Shown here: positions 26,455 to 34,769 of the stretch, piece by piece
Layout: every line of letters begins with the position of its first letter
Numbering within the stretch: the stretch's first letter is position 1
Source of the DNA: Kitasatospora cinereorecta
Lineage (GTDB): Bacteria > Actinomycetota > Actinomycetes > Streptomycetales > Streptomycetaceae
Direction of reading: 5' to 3'
DNA length: 64,000 nucleotides
NCBI RefSeq assembly: GCF_024172095.1
Contig: NZ_JAMZDX010000003.1
Location: 1,070,001 to 1,134,000 of the forward strand
The notes under the pieces: model-generated
Database searches by the model: none
The model's input: only the letters and a program-made list of their open reading frames with translations
What the model was told of the DNA's origin: nothing
Program-made: the position numbers and the translations under genes

Positions 26455-27486
26455 CTAGGGGAGAGTAACGACTGCGGCCGCGTAGACCAGACCCGCCCCG
26501 AACCCGATGATCAGTGCCAGGTCGCCGCTCTTCGCCTCACCGCGCTCCAGCATGCGCTCCATGGCGAGCGGGATGGAGGCGGCGGAGGTGTTGCCGGTCT
26601 CGGCGATGTCGCGGGCGACGGGCACCGACGCGGGAAGCTTGAGTGCCTTGATCATGGCGTCGGTGATGCGCATGTTGGCCTGGTGCGGGATGAACGCGCC
26701 GAGCTGGTCGGCGCTGATTCCGGCGGCGTCCAGCGCCTGCTGGGCGACCTTGGCCATGTCCCACACGGCCCAGCGGAAGACGGTCTGACCCTCCATCCGC
26801 AGCGCGGGCCACTTGACCTCCTCGCCCTGGCCGTTGACCGCGCCCTCCTTGGCGAAGGCGGTGTCCCAGGCCTCGGTCTGCGAGATGACGTCCGCCTGCG
26901 AGCCGTCCGCGCCCCAGATCACCTTGCCGATGCCGGGGGTGTCGGACGGGCCGACGATCGCGGCGCCGGCGCCGTCGCCGAAGATGAAGGCGGTCGACCG
27001 GTCGGTGGTGTCGGTCAGGTCGCTGAGCCGCTCCACGCCGATCACCAGCACGTACTCGGCGCTGCCGCCGCGCACCATGCCGTCGGCCAGGCCCAGGCCG
27101 TAGCCGAAGCCGGCGCAGGCGGCGGAGATGTCGAAGGCCGGGGCGGTGCCGCAGCCGAGCCGCTGTGCGATCTCGGTGGCGATCGCCGGGGTCTGCTTGA
27201 GGTGCGAGACGGTCGCCACGATGACGCCGCCGATCTGCTCGGGGGCGATGCCGGCCATCGCGATGGCCTTGCCGGCGGCCTGCACCGACATCTCGGCGAC
27301 GCTCTCCTCCGGGCCGGCCCAGCGGCGCTCGGCGATGCCGGAGCGGGTGCGGATCCACTCGTCGGAGGAGTCGATCCAGGTCAGCACCTCGGCGTTGGGG
27401 ATGACCCGGGTCGGGCGGTAGCCGCCGACACCGTGGATGCGCGAGTACTGGGCGCCGGTCGCCGGCTTGATCTGAGGCGTGCTCAT
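26455..27486 (-). CDS. fabH: 3-oxoacyl-ACP synthase III
   Basis: A 343-residue initiating condensing enzyme joining acyl-CoA to malonyl-ACP. The C-H-N triad is C124 (DISAACAGFGYG), H268 (IPHQANMRI) and N299 (AETGNTSAASIP). In streptomycetes FabH prefers branched acyl-CoA primers, giving iso and anteiso fatty acids. ATG 27486 overlaps the fabD stop codon (ATGA). The same reading frame stays open far upstream through fabD, which is a GC-rich shadow and not a fusion. Confidence 0.95.
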   Translation of the reverse strand: MSTPQIKPATGAQYSRIHGVGGYRPTRVIPNAEVLTWIDSSDEWIRTRSGIAERRWAGPEESVAEMSVQAAGKAIAMAGIAPEQIGGVIVATVSHLKQTPAIATEIAQRLGCGTAPAFDISAACAGFGYGLGLADGMVRGGSAEYVLVIGVERLSDLTDTTDRSTAFIFGDGAGAAIVGPSDTPGIGKVIWGADGSQADVISQTEAWDTAFAKEGAVNGQGEEVKWPALRMEGQTVFRWAVWDMAKVAQQALDAAGISADQLGAFIPHQANMRITDAMIKALKLPASVPVARDIAETGNTSAASIPLAMERMLERGEAKSGDLALIIGFGAGLVYAAAVVTLP

Positions 27487-28424
27487 GCGTCGGTCTCCTG
27501 ACCGCCGTGCTCGGCCACCAGCTCGCGGGCCTTGTCGAGATCGGCGGGAGTCTTGAGGGCAAGCGTCGCGACACCCTTGACGTTGCGCTTGACCAGGTTG
27601 GTGAGGGTACCGGCGGGGGACAGCTCGATCACGGCCGTCGCGCCCAGCTGCTGCAGCGTCTCCATGCACAGGTCCCAGCGGACCGGGTTGGACACCTGGG
27701 AGACCAGGCGGGCGAGCACCTCGGCGCCGTTGCCGACCGCCTCGCCGTCCTTGTTGGAGACGTACGCGACCAGCGGGTCGGCCGCGGTCAGGGTCGGCGC
27801 CAGCTTCTCCAGCCGCTCCTGGCCCGGGGCCATGTGCGCGGTGTGGAAGGCGCCGGCCACCTTCAGCGGGATCAGCCGGGCACCGGCCGGCGGGTCCGCC
27901 TTGAGCGCCGCCAGCTGCTCCAGCGTGCCGGCGGCGACCAGCTGGCCGCCGCCGTTGTTGTTGGCCGCGGTCACGCCGTGCTCCGCCAGCTTGGCGGCCA
28001 CCTCCTCCGGGTCGCCGCCGAGCAGGGCGGTCATCCCGGTCGCGGTGGCGGCGGCGGCCTCGGCCATGCCGAGGCTCCGCTCGCGCACGAAGGTCAGCGC
28101 GTCGTCGGTGCTCAGCACACCGGCCAGCGCGGCGGCGGTGATCTCGCCGACGCTGTGGCCGGCGACCGCGCCGACGAGCTGCGGCAGGGTGCCGTCCGCG
28201 AACAGCGCACCGGCGGTGACCAGGCCCGCGGCGACCAGCAGCGGCTGGGCGACGGCGGTGTCCTTGATCTCCTCCTCGGACGCCTCGGTGCCGGCGTGGA
28301 CCAGGTCGAGGCCGGCCACGGCCGACCACTGCCGCAGCCGGTCGGCGACGCCGTCCAGCTCGAGCCAGGGGTTGAGGAAGCCGGGGGTCTGAGCACCCTG
28401 TCCAGGGGCGACGATTACGAGCAC
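27483..28424 (-). CDS. fabD: Malonyl-CoA:ACP transacylase
   Basis: A 313-residue acyltransferase that loads malonyl groups onto ACP. The nucleophile is S91 in AGHSVGE, the catalytic histidine H194 in GAFHTAHM, and the N-terminal oxyanion motif is APGQGAQTPG. It is the first gene of the FAS operon. The 90-base gap to the activator gene upstream holds the promoter. Translation is coupled to fabH by a four-base overlap. Confidence 0.95.
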   Translation of the reverse strand: MLVIVAPGQGAQTPGFLNPWLELDGVADRLRQWSAVAGLDLVHAGTEASEEEIKDTAVAQPLLVAAGLVTAGALFADGTLPQLVGAVAGHSVGEITAAALAGVLSTDDALTFVRERSLGMAEAAAATATGMTALLGGDPEEVAAKLAEHGVTAANNNGGGQLVAAGTLEQLAALKADPPAGARLIPLKVAGAFHTAHMAPGQERLEKLAPTLTAADPLVAYVSNKDGEAVGNGAEVLARLVSQVSNPVRWDLCMETLQQLGATAVIELSPAGTLTNLVKRNVKGVATLALKTPADLDKARELVAEHGGQETDA

Positions 28425-28493
28425 GGTTCAACCCTCTCTCGCCGGACGCCCGGGGGCGGGTAGGCGACGATGACGAAGAAAAGCACGTCGGCT

Positions 28494-28508
28494 TGTGGGT
28501 TCCCTACA
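28494..28508 (-). promoter_or_regulatory. Putative control site ahead of fabD
   Basis: TGTGGGTTCCCTACA is an imperfect inverted repeat in the short gap between the fasR-like gene and fabD. The PucR activator FasR of S. coelicolor is known to bind the fabD promoter; whether this is that site is a guess from position and symmetry. Confidence 0.35.
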
Positions 28509-28514
28509 GTGGCC

Positions 28515-29882
28515 TCAGGCCGGTTCGGTGCCCGCACCGAGTCGGCCCAGGGCAAGGGCGATGCGCAGGGTGAATGCCGAACGTACGTCGGACGGAGCAT
28601 AACCGGTGACGTCAGTCACACGACGCAGCCGGTAGCGCACGGTGTTCGGGTGAACGAAGAGCATCCGGGCGGCGCCCTCGAGCGAGGACGCCTGTTCCAG
28701 ATAGACACTCAGCGTCTCCAGGAGTGCCGAGCCGGCCTCCTCCAGTGGTGTGTAGATCTCCTCCACCAGCTGGCGCCGGGCCACCTCGTCCCCGGCCAGC
28801 GCCCGTTCGGGCAGCAGATCGTCCGCCAGTACCGGCCGCGGCGCGTCCGGCCACGCGGAGCACGCCTTCAGACCCTGCGCCGCCGCGTGCGCCGAGCGCG
28901 TCGCCGACAGCAGGTCGCCCACCGCAGGGCCGACCACCACCGGACCCGGCGCGAACTGGCCGATCAGCGCCCGCGCGGCGGGCACCGGCTCCTTGTCGCC
29001 GCCGACCACCACCACCAGGCGCCGGCCCAGCACCCCGGTCAGCACGTGCAGCTTGGCGTACCGCGCCGCCCGGCGGATCGCCTCCACCACCAGCTCGCTG
29101 TCGCCGTCCGGCGCGCTGCCCATCACCACCCGCACCTGGGCCGGCTGGCCCCAGCCGAGCGCGGCCGCCCGGGAGAGCACTCCCTCGTCCGCGTCACCCG
29201 ACAGCAGCGAGTTGACGACCAGCGCCTCCAGCCGGGCGTCCCACGCGCCGCGCGCCTCCGCCGCCTGCGCGTACACCTGCGCGGTGGCGAACGCGATCTC
29301 CCGCGCGTACACCAGCACCGACTCGCGCATCCCCGCCTCGTCGCCGGGGGCGGCCACCTCCTCGATGGCCTCCTCCATCACCTCGATGGTGGTGCGGATC
29401 AGCTCCACCGTCTGGCGCAGCGTGATGGCCCGGGTCAGCTCGCGCGGCGCCGTACCGAACACGTCGGTGGAGATCGCCTGCGGGGCCTCCGGGTGGCGGT
29501 ACCACTCGGTGAACGCCGCGATACCCGCCTGGGCGACCAGGCCGATCCAGGAGCGGTGCTCCGGCGGCATCCGTCGGTACCACGCCAGCTGGTCGTCCAT
29601 CCGGGCGATGGCGGCGGTCGCCAGCTTGCCCGAGGACTTCTCCAGGCGCTTGAGGGTGGCGGCACGCAGCTCGGCCCGCTCGGCGGCGAGCCGGCGCTCC
29701 TCCGCGGTCATCCGACCGCGCCCGGGGCTGGCCGACGCCGACGCCCGGGTCGGCGCCTTGGGCGGAGCGGCCTTCGCGGCGGTCGCCTTCACCGGAGCTG
29801 CCTTCCTGGGGACGGGCTTCCGGTCGGTACCGGCTTTGTCGGGTTTCGCTGAAGGGGCTGGCACAGCACTAGCCTGCCTCAC
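28515..29882 (-). CDS. fasR: PucR-family activator of the FAS operon (FasR-like)
   Basis: About 455 residues. A basic, Ala/Lys/Pro-rich N-terminus leads into a conserved helical sensor region (RSWIGLVAQAGIAAFTEWYR). The C-terminal PucR helix-turn-helix is LFVHPNTVRYRLRRVTDVTG, near the end of the protein. The homolog in S. coelicolor directly activates fabD-fabH-acpP-fabF, and the arrangement here is the same. The start is uncertain: GTG 29882 is given, but GTG 29918 and ATG 29711 are also in frame and none has a strong ribosome-binding site. It diverges from the pirin gene. Confidence 0.85.
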   Translation of the reverse strand: MRQASAVPAPSAKPDKAGTDRKPVPRKAAPVKATAAKAAPPKAPTRASASASPGRGRMTAEERRLAAERAELRAATLKRLEKSSGKLATAAIARMDDQLAWYRRMPPEHRSWIGLVAQAGIAAFTEWYRHPEAPQAISTDVFGTAPRELTRAITLRQTVELIRTTIEVMEEAIEEVAAPGDEAGMRESVLVYAREIAFATAQVYAQAAEARGAWDARLEALVVNSLLSGDADEGVLSRAAALGWGQPAQVRVVMGSAPDGDSELVVEAIRRAARYAKLHVLTGVLGRRLVVVVGGDKEPVPAARALIGQFAPGPVVVGPAVGDLLSATRSAHAAAQGLKACSAWPDAPRPVLADDLLPERALAGDEVARRQLVEEIYTPLEEAGSALLETLSVYLEQASSLEGAARMLFVHPNTVRYRLRRVTDVTGYAPSDVRSAFTLRIALALGRLGAGTEPA

Positions 29883-29954
29883 GCGGAGCAGTGCTCGTGC
29901 ACACCCCGCCCGATGCACCCGGTGGCTCCGGTCACACCGGCTACGGTGTCACCC

Positions 29955-30722
29955 GTGACCGAACAGCGTGAACGAGGCCGCGCCGATCTGCGGCGGGCAG
30001 CCGAGCGGTACCTCTCCCGGCCCGCCGAGGGGATCGAGACCCGGCACGCCTTCTCGTTCTCCGGGCACTACGACCCGAAGAACATCCACTTCGGCCCGCT
30101 GCTCGCCTGCAACGAGGAGACGCTCGCCACCGGCGCCGGGTTCGAGGAGCACAAGCACCGCGACACCGAGATCCTCACCTGGGTGGTGGAGGGCGCCCTC
30201 GCCCACCGCGACAGCCGCGGCCACGCCGGCGTCGTCCGCCCCGGCATGGTGCAGCACCTGTCGGCCGGCTCCGGCGTCACCCACACCGAACGCAACGTCG
30301 GCGGGGCCGACGGCCCGGTGCGGTTCGTCCAGATGTGGCTGCGGCCGGACGAGTTCGACGCCGAGCCGGTGTACGGGCTGCGCCGGATCGAACCCGGCGC
30401 CGGCGGGCTGACCCTGCTCGCCTCCGGGATGGCACGGGACGAGGGGACGGACGCGCTGCGGCTGCGGCGCGGTGACGCCGCGTTGTGGCTGGTGCGGGCC
30501 GGCGCGTGGCAGCCGCTGCCCGAACTCCCCGCCGCCCCCTACCGCTACGCCCACCTGACGACCGGTTCCGTCGGCTACCGCACCGTCCCCGGCCCGCAGG
30601 GCGGCGGACGCTCGATGGACCCCGGCGACAGCATCCGCATCACGGGGGACGCCTTCGCGGACCCGGTGGCGGGGGAGTCGGGGGCGGAACTGCTCATCTG
30701 GGAGCTGCACTCCGCTCACTAG
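29955..30722 (+). CDS. Pirin family protein
   Basis: A 255-residue bicupin. Pirin signatures are visible: HYDPKNIHFGPL, the metal-site segment FEEHKHRDTEILTWVVEGALAHRDS, and MVQHLSAGSGVTHTERN with further His/Glu ligands. Family members bind iron or nickel; some are quercetin dioxygenases and others modulate transcription or central metabolism, so the activity here is undetermined. GTG 29955 is chosen; GTG 29946 is also possible. It diverges from the fasR-like gene, leaving little room for separate promoters. Confidence 0.85.
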   Translation: MTEQRERGRADLRRAAERYLSRPAEGIETRHAFSFSGHYDPKNIHFGPLLACNEETLATGAGFEEHKHRDTEILTWVVEGALAHRDSRGHAGVVRPGMVQHLSAGSGVTHTERNVGGADGPVRFVQMWLRPDEFDAEPVYGLRRIEPGAGGLTLLASGMARDEGTDALRLRRGDAALWLVRAGAWQPLPELPAAPYRYAHLTTGSVGYRTVPGPQGGGRSMDPGDSIRITGDAFADPVAGESGAELLIWELHSAH

Positions 30723-30724
30723 CC

Positions 30725-30842
30725 AGGGGCTCGGGGCTCTGCTGATGAGCGGCTCCGCCGCGGGGCGAGGCCGACCCCGCGGTTGGCGCACTTTGCTGGT
30801 ATCGCCGACCCCGGGGCGGGCCTCGCAGTTCCCCGAGCCCCT
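30725..30842. repeat. Extragenic palindromic repeat, copy 2
   Basis: AGGGGCTCGGGGCTCTGC at the left and GTTCCCCGAGCCCCT at the right frame an interior (GGCGCACTTTGCTGGTATCG, CGACCCCGGGG) that aligns with copy 1. It fills the gap between two convergent genes, where it can also act as a terminator. Confidence 0.75.
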
Positions 30843-30856
30843 GAAGACACGAGCCC

Positions 30857-31684
30857 CTAACGGGTCTCGGAGAGAATTGCGTCGCTGAGCTGCGGCCACA
30901 CCTCCGCCGCCCACGGACCGAAGTCGCGGTCGGTGAGGGCGATGCAGGCGATGCCGGCCACCGGGTCGACCCACAGGAAGGTGCCGGACTGCCCGAAGTG
31001 GCCGAACGTGGCAGGGGAGTTGGCGGTGCCGGTCCAGTGCGGGGCCTTCTCGCCGCGGATCTCGAAGCCGAGCCCCCAGTCGTTGGGCCGGCGGTGGCCG
31101 AAGCCGGGCAGGACGCCGCTGGTCCCGGGGAAGGCGACCTCGCGGGTGGCGGCGGCCACGGTGGACGGGTCGAGCAGCTTGGGCGCCTGCAGCTCGGCGG
31201 CGAACAGGGCCAGGTCGGCCACGGTGGAGAGGCCGCCCGCACCGGCGGGGGAGCGGTGCGCGGTGTTGATCAGGGTGGACCGCATGCCGAGCGGCTCGAA
31301 CACCGCCTCCGCCGCGTACCGGCCGAACTCGATGCCGGACGCCTCGGCGAGAGCGGCGGCGAGCACGTCGAAGCCGGCGTTGGAGTAGAGCCGCCGGTTG
31401 CCGGGGGCGGCCATCACCTTGTGCTCGTCGAAGGCGAGGCCCGAGGTGTGCGCCAGCAGGTGCCGGACGGTGGAGCCCTCCGGGCCGGCCGGGTCGTCCA
31501 GGTCGAAGACGCCCTCCTCGACCGCGACCAGGGTGGCGTATGCGGTGAGCAGCTTGGTCACCGACGCCAGCGGGAACAGGTGCTGCTGCGGTCCGTGCTC
31601 GCCCAGCACCGCGCCGTCCGCGCGCACCACGGCCGCCGCCGCGTTCGGCACCGGCCAGTCCTCGATCATGCTCAAGCTCTGCAT
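30857..31684 (-). CDS. Serine hydrolase of the beta-lactamase/class C fold
   Basis: A 275-residue penicillin-binding-protein-like hydrolase. The active-site S41-V-T-K44 motif, the Y100-S-N triplet and a C-terminal HFGQSG in place of KTG are in the right order and spacing. No signal peptide is visible, so it is probably cytoplasmic, where such enzymes act as esterases or peptidases. The substrate is unknown. It diverges from the MerR operon; the palindromic site between them could affect both. Confidence 0.85.
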   Translation of the reverse strand: MQSLSMIEDWPVPNAAAAVVRADGAVLGEHGPQQHLFPLASVTKLLTAYATLVAVEEGVFDLDDPAGPEGSTVRHLLAHTSGLAFDEHKVMAAPGNRRLYSNAGFDVLAAALAEASGIEFGRYAAEAVFEPLGMRSTLINTAHRSPAGAGGLSTVADLALFAAELQAPKLLDPSTVAAATREVAFPGTSGVLPGFGHRRPNDWGLGFEIRGEKAPHWTGTANSPATFGHFGQSGTFLWVDPVAGIACIALTDRDFGPWAAEVWPQLSDAILSETR

Positions 31685-31733
31685 GGGCCGAACTCTAGAC
31701 GACCTGGCGCCGGGGCCCGCGTGCCACTCTTGC

Positions 31734-31749
31734 TTTGAGTGCGCTCTAA
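31734..31749. promoter_or_regulatory. MerR-type palindrome
   Basis: TTTGAGTGCGCTCTAA, an imperfect dyad close to the TTGGAGTGCACTCCAA class recognised by MerR regulators that control oxidoreductases. It lies 44 bases before the MerR start. Confidence 0.55.
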
Positions 31750-31792
31750 CTCAGTAGCGTCGTAGTCGTCGCCGAGACCGGGGGTCAGAACC

Positions 31793-32341
31793 GTGGCATC
31801 GCTCGCAACCATCCAGACCGACCTGCGCAGTTGCGCGGAGGCGTACAACACGGCCGCCGGCGACGCGGACCGCACCGCGCGGCACACCATCAGCGAGGTC
31901 TCCGCCGCCAGCGGGCTGACCCCGCACACGTTGCGCTGGTACGAGCGGATCGGTCTGCTCGACCCGATCGACCGCTCGCACGCGGGGCAGCGCCGCTACA
32001 GCGACGCCGACCTGACCCGGCTGGCGTTCCTCGGCCGGCTGCGGCTGACCGGCATGCCGGTGGCGGACATGCTCCGCTACGTGGAGCTGGCCCGGGCCGG
32101 TGACGGGACCAGGGCGGCCCGGCGCGACATCCTCGTCGCCCACCGCGAGGAGGTCCGGGAGCGGCTCGCCGATCTCCACGCGACCCTCGCCGTCCTCGAC
32201 TACAAGATCGACATCTACACCGATCGCGCCGATCAGGCCGAGAACGCCGATCAAGCCGATCGCACCGATCACGCCGAGCGCGCCGATCACGGCGCCCCGT
32301 ACGGCGGATCCCACGAAACGACCGACAGGAAGAGCGCATGA
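31793..32341 (+). CDS. MerR-family regulator with repetitive acidic tail
   Basis: A 182-residue regulator. The winged HTH is ISEVSAASGLTPHTLRWYERIGLL (about 33-56), followed by HAGQRRYSDADL and a coiled-coil dimerisation helix. There are no metal-binding cysteines, so it belongs to the small-molecule or stress-sensing branch. The last 35 residues after YKIDIYTDRADQ are built from repeated A-D-x/x-A-D units, encoded by an imperfect 9-base tandem repeat. GTG 31793. Its stop overlaps the ATG of the aldo/keto reductase (ATGA), so the two form an operon. Confidence 0.88.
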   Translation: MASLATIQTDLRSCAEAYNTAAGDADRTARHTISEVSAASGLTPHTLRWYERIGLLDPIDRSHAGQRRYSDADLTRLAFLGRLRLTGMPVADMLRYVELARAGDGTRAARRDILVAHREEVRERLADLHATLAVLDYKIDIYTDRADQAENADQADRTDHAERADHGAPYGGSHETTDRKSA

Positions 32342-33345
32342 GCATCCTCCCCACCTCCGCCCTCGGCACCGACGGCCCGCTCGTCGGCATCCAGGGCCTC
32401 GGCTGCATGGGCATGAGCGAGTTCTACGGCCCGACCGACACCGACGAGGCGCTCGCCACCCTGGACGCCGCCCTGGCGGCGGGCGTCACCCTGTTCGACA
32501 CCGCCGACATCTACGGCTCCGGCCACAACGAGGAGCTGATCGGCCCGTTCGTCCGCGCCAACCGCGACCGGGTGGTCCTCGCCACCAAGTTCGCCATCGA
32601 GCGCAAGGCCGACGACCCGGCGTACCGAGCGGTGCGCAACGACCCGGCGTACATCCGCTCCGCCGTGGACGCCTCGCTGCGCCGGCTCGGCGTGGACGTC
32701 ATCGACCTCTACTACATGCACCGGCGCGACCCGGCCGTGCCGCTGGCCGAATCGGTCGGCGCGATGGCCGAGCTGGTGCAGGCCGGCAAGGTGCGGCACC
32801 TGGGCCTCTCCGAGGTGACCGGGGACGAGCTGCGCGAGGCGTACGCGGTGCACCCGATCGCCGCCCTGCAGTCCGAGTGGTCGCTCTTCTCCCGGGACGT
32901 GGAGCGGACGGCGGTGCCGGCCGCCGCCGAGCTCGGGGTCGCGTTCGTGCCGTACTCGCCGCTCGGCCGGGGCTTCCTGACCGGTTCGTTCACCGCCGCC
33001 GAGCAGCTCTCCGCGGACGACTACCGGCGCTCGCACCCGCAGTTCTCCGGCGCGAACGCGGCCGGGAACGCGGCGCTGATCGCCCCCGTCCAGAAGATCG
33101 CCGCCGACCGCGGGGTGACGGCGGCTCAGGTGGCGCTCGCCTGGGTGCACCAGCGGGCCGAGGTGCACGGGCTGACCGTGGTGCCGATCCCGGGCACCCG
33201 CAAGCGGTCGCGCCTCGCGGAGAACGTCGCGGCGGCGACCCTGACCCTGACGGCGGCGGAGCTCGCCGAGCTGGAGCCGATCGCCGGACGGGTGACGGGG
33301 ACGCGCTACGCGGACATGGCGTTCACCTCGGCGGGCCGGGAGTAG
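32338..33345 (+). CDS. Aldo/keto reductase
   Basis: A 335-residue NADPH-dependent (beta/alpha)8 barrel that reduces aldehydes or ketones. The catalytic tetrad is D54 (TLFDTADIYG), Y59, K84 (VLATKF) and H128 (LYYMHRRD). The C-terminal PIPGTRKRSRLAENVAA segment contacts the cofactor phosphate. It is translationally coupled to the MerR gene that probably induces it under carbonyl or oxidative stress. The true substrate is not deducible. Confidence 0.92.
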   Translation: MSILPTSALGTDGPLVGIQGLGCMGMSEFYGPTDTDEALATLDAALAAGVTLFDTADIYGSGHNEELIGPFVRANRDRVVLATKFAIERKADDPAYRAVRNDPAYIRSAVDASLRRLGVDVIDLYYMHRRDPAVPLAESVGAMAELVQAGKVRHLGLSEVTGDELREAYAVHPIAALQSEWSLFSRDVERTAVPAAAELGVAFVPYSPLGRGFLTGSFTAAEQLSADDYRRSHPQFSGANAAGNAALIAPVQKIAADRGVTAAQVALAWVHQRAEVHGLTVVPIPGTRKRSRLAENVAAATLTLTAAELAELEPIAGRVTGTRYADMAFTSAGRE

Positions 33346-33351
33346 GCCGGA

Positions 33352-33384
33352 AGGGGCTCGGGGCTCTGCGAGGCCCGAGCCCCT
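33352..33384. terminator. Bidirectional hairpin, also a short member of the repeat family
   Basis: AGGGGCTCGGG (33352-33362) pairs perfectly with 33374-33384 between two convergent stops. The stem sequence is the same as the ends of the larger extragenic repeats at 24.6 and 30.7 kb. Confidence 0.8.
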
Positions 33385-33390
33385 GACGGG

Positions 33391-33969
33391 TCAGGCCTTC
33401 CGGCCGAGCCAGGTCGCCAGCTCGGTGGTCGGGTCGGCGTCCGCCGGTGCGGGCCGGACCGGACCGAACGGGACCGGGCCGCCGCGCGGGGCGTCCGGCA
33501 TCACCCGGTGGGCGGTGGCGAGGGCGGCCCGGCCCAGCTCCTCGTCGAGGACGCCGGTCGGGTCGACCGCCCGGGTGAGGTCCCAGGTGTGGGTGACGGT
33601 CTCCATCACCCAGGCGTCGAGCGCGTCCCGGCCGGGCATGACGGCGCCGGGCCCGTGCACCGGCGCGGCCAGCAGCGCGTCGTCGGCCCAGGCCCGGACC
33701 ATTCGCTCGCGGGCCCGTACCAGCGCGTCGGCCCAGTCGCCGTCCGCGATCGGACCGGTCGCGCCGGCGACGTCCACCCACCGTCCGCCCTCGCCGAGGT
33801 AGGCGAGCTGGTGGACGCCGCCCACGGTGTGGCCGAGCAGGGCCCGCAGGTCGTACGCGGGACAGGGGGTCGGCCGCTCCAGCATCTCCGGGGTGATCCG
33901 CGCGACGAGCTTCTCCAGCTGGTCGAGGGCCCGGAGGTACTGCGCCCGGGGGTCGGTGGTGGTGTCCAT
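33391..33969 (-). CDS. TIGR03086-type DinB/maleylpyruvate isomerase-like protein, copy A
   Basis: A 192-residue four-helix metalloprotein of the mycothiol-dependent maleylpyruvate isomerase N-terminal/DinB superfamily. The predicted metal ligands are H47 (LLGHTVGG), E123 and H127 (METVTHTWDL). Such proteins are thought to be thiol-dependent transferases; no substrate is known for this subfamily. ATG 33969 has an AGGAG ribosome-binding site. It is the downstream member of a tandem pair with the gene at 34098. Confidence 0.82.
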   Translation of the reverse strand: MDTTTDPRAQYLRALDQLEKLVARITPEMLERPTPCPAYDLRALLGHTVGGVHQLAYLGEGGRWVDVAGATGPIADGDWADALVRARERMVRAWADDALLAAPVHGPGAVMPGRDALDAWVMETVTHTWDLTRAVDPTGVLDEELGRAALATAHRVMPDAPRGGPVPFGPVRPAPADADPTTELATWLGRKA

Positions 33970-34097
33970 GGTGCGCTCCTGCTCCGTGGGGCCCGAGGGG
34001 TCGGGCCGACACGGGGCATTCTCCGCAGAAAGGACATCCGGGGCGGGGATGCGGGCGGCGATTCGCCCGTTCGGCCCCGCCCCGGTGGACGGGGTGG

Positions 34098-34679
34098 TCA
34101 GACTGTCCGACCGAGCCAGGCGGCGAGGCGGGTGGTCGGGTCGGCGCCGGCCGGGGCGGGCTGGACCCTGCCGAACGGGACGTCGCCGCCGCGCTCGTCG
34201 GCGGGCAGCACCTGCTCGGCGATCGCCAGGGCGGTGAGCGCCAGCTCGTCGTCCAGTGCGGCGCCCGGGTCGACCACCCGGGCGATGTCCCAGGTGTGGG
34301 TGACGGCCTCCATCACATAGCCGCCGAGCGCGAACCGGCCCGGCATGACGCCCCACGGCACGTGGGCGAGCCGGTCGAGGGTGGCGTCGTCGGCCCAGGC
34401 GGCGGCCGCCCGGTCGCGGGCCCGGCCGAGCGCGGCCGCCCACGCGTGGTCCTCGATCTCCCCGGCGGCGGCCGGCACGTCCAGGGCGAGGCCGCCCTCG
34501 CCGACGTACGCGATCCGGTGCACGCCGCCCACCGTGTGGCTGAGCAGGGCCCGCAGGTCGAACTCGCTGCACGGGGTGGGGAGGTCGAGGCGGTCCGGGG
34601 TGACCTGGGAGACGATCTTCTCCAGCTGGTCGAGGGCGCGCAGGTAGTGCGGGCGGGGGTCGACGGCGGCGGCGTTCAC
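34098..34679 (-). CDS. TIGR03086-type DinB/maleylpyruvate isomerase-like protein, copy B
   Basis: A 193-residue paralog of copy A with the same ligands in place: H48 (LLSHTVGG), E124 and H128 (MEAVTHTWDI). GTG 34679 follows AAGGAG. The two copies share the segments YLRALDQLEK, DLRALL and DPTT-LA-WLGR, so they arose by tandem duplication. They are separated by 128 bases. Copy B diverges from a WYL regulator across a perfect palindrome, so both copies are probably controlled by it. Confidence 0.82.
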   Translation of the reverse strand: MNAAAVDPRPHYLRALDQLEKIVSQVTPDRLDLPTPCSEFDLRALLSHTVGGVHRIAYVGEGGLALDVPAAAGEIEDHAWAAALGRARDRAAAAWADDATLDRLAHVPWGVMPGRFALGGYVMEAVTHTWDIARVVDPGAALDDELALTALAIAEQVLPADERGGDVPFGRVQPAPAGADPTTRLAAWLGRTV

Positions 34680-34735
34680 GGTGGGCTCCTTCTCAGGGGG
34701 CTCGCTGGCTGACGAGGAGCACTCTGCCGGGGATA

Positions 34736-34754
34736 CCTGACATCAACTGTCAGG
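34736..34754. promoter_or_regulatory. Perfect palindromic operator of the WYL regulator
   Basis: CCTGACA-TCAAC-TGTCAGG: perfect 7-bp arms around a five-base spacer, positioned 15 bases before the WYL start and 56 bases before the divergent gene. It overlaps the likely -35 region of the regulator gene. Confidence 0.7.
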
Positions 34755-34769
34755 ATTTACGCTGATCCG

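Noticed and set aside
26455..28431. A 658-codon frame joining fabH to upstream sequence
   Set aside because: The upstream two thirds are fabD read in another frame; fabH has its own ATG overlapping the fabD stop.
33391..34572. A 393-codon reverse frame that fuses the two DinB-like proteins
   Set aside because: Its first half is copy B read out of frame; copy A has its own ATG with AGGAG at 33969.
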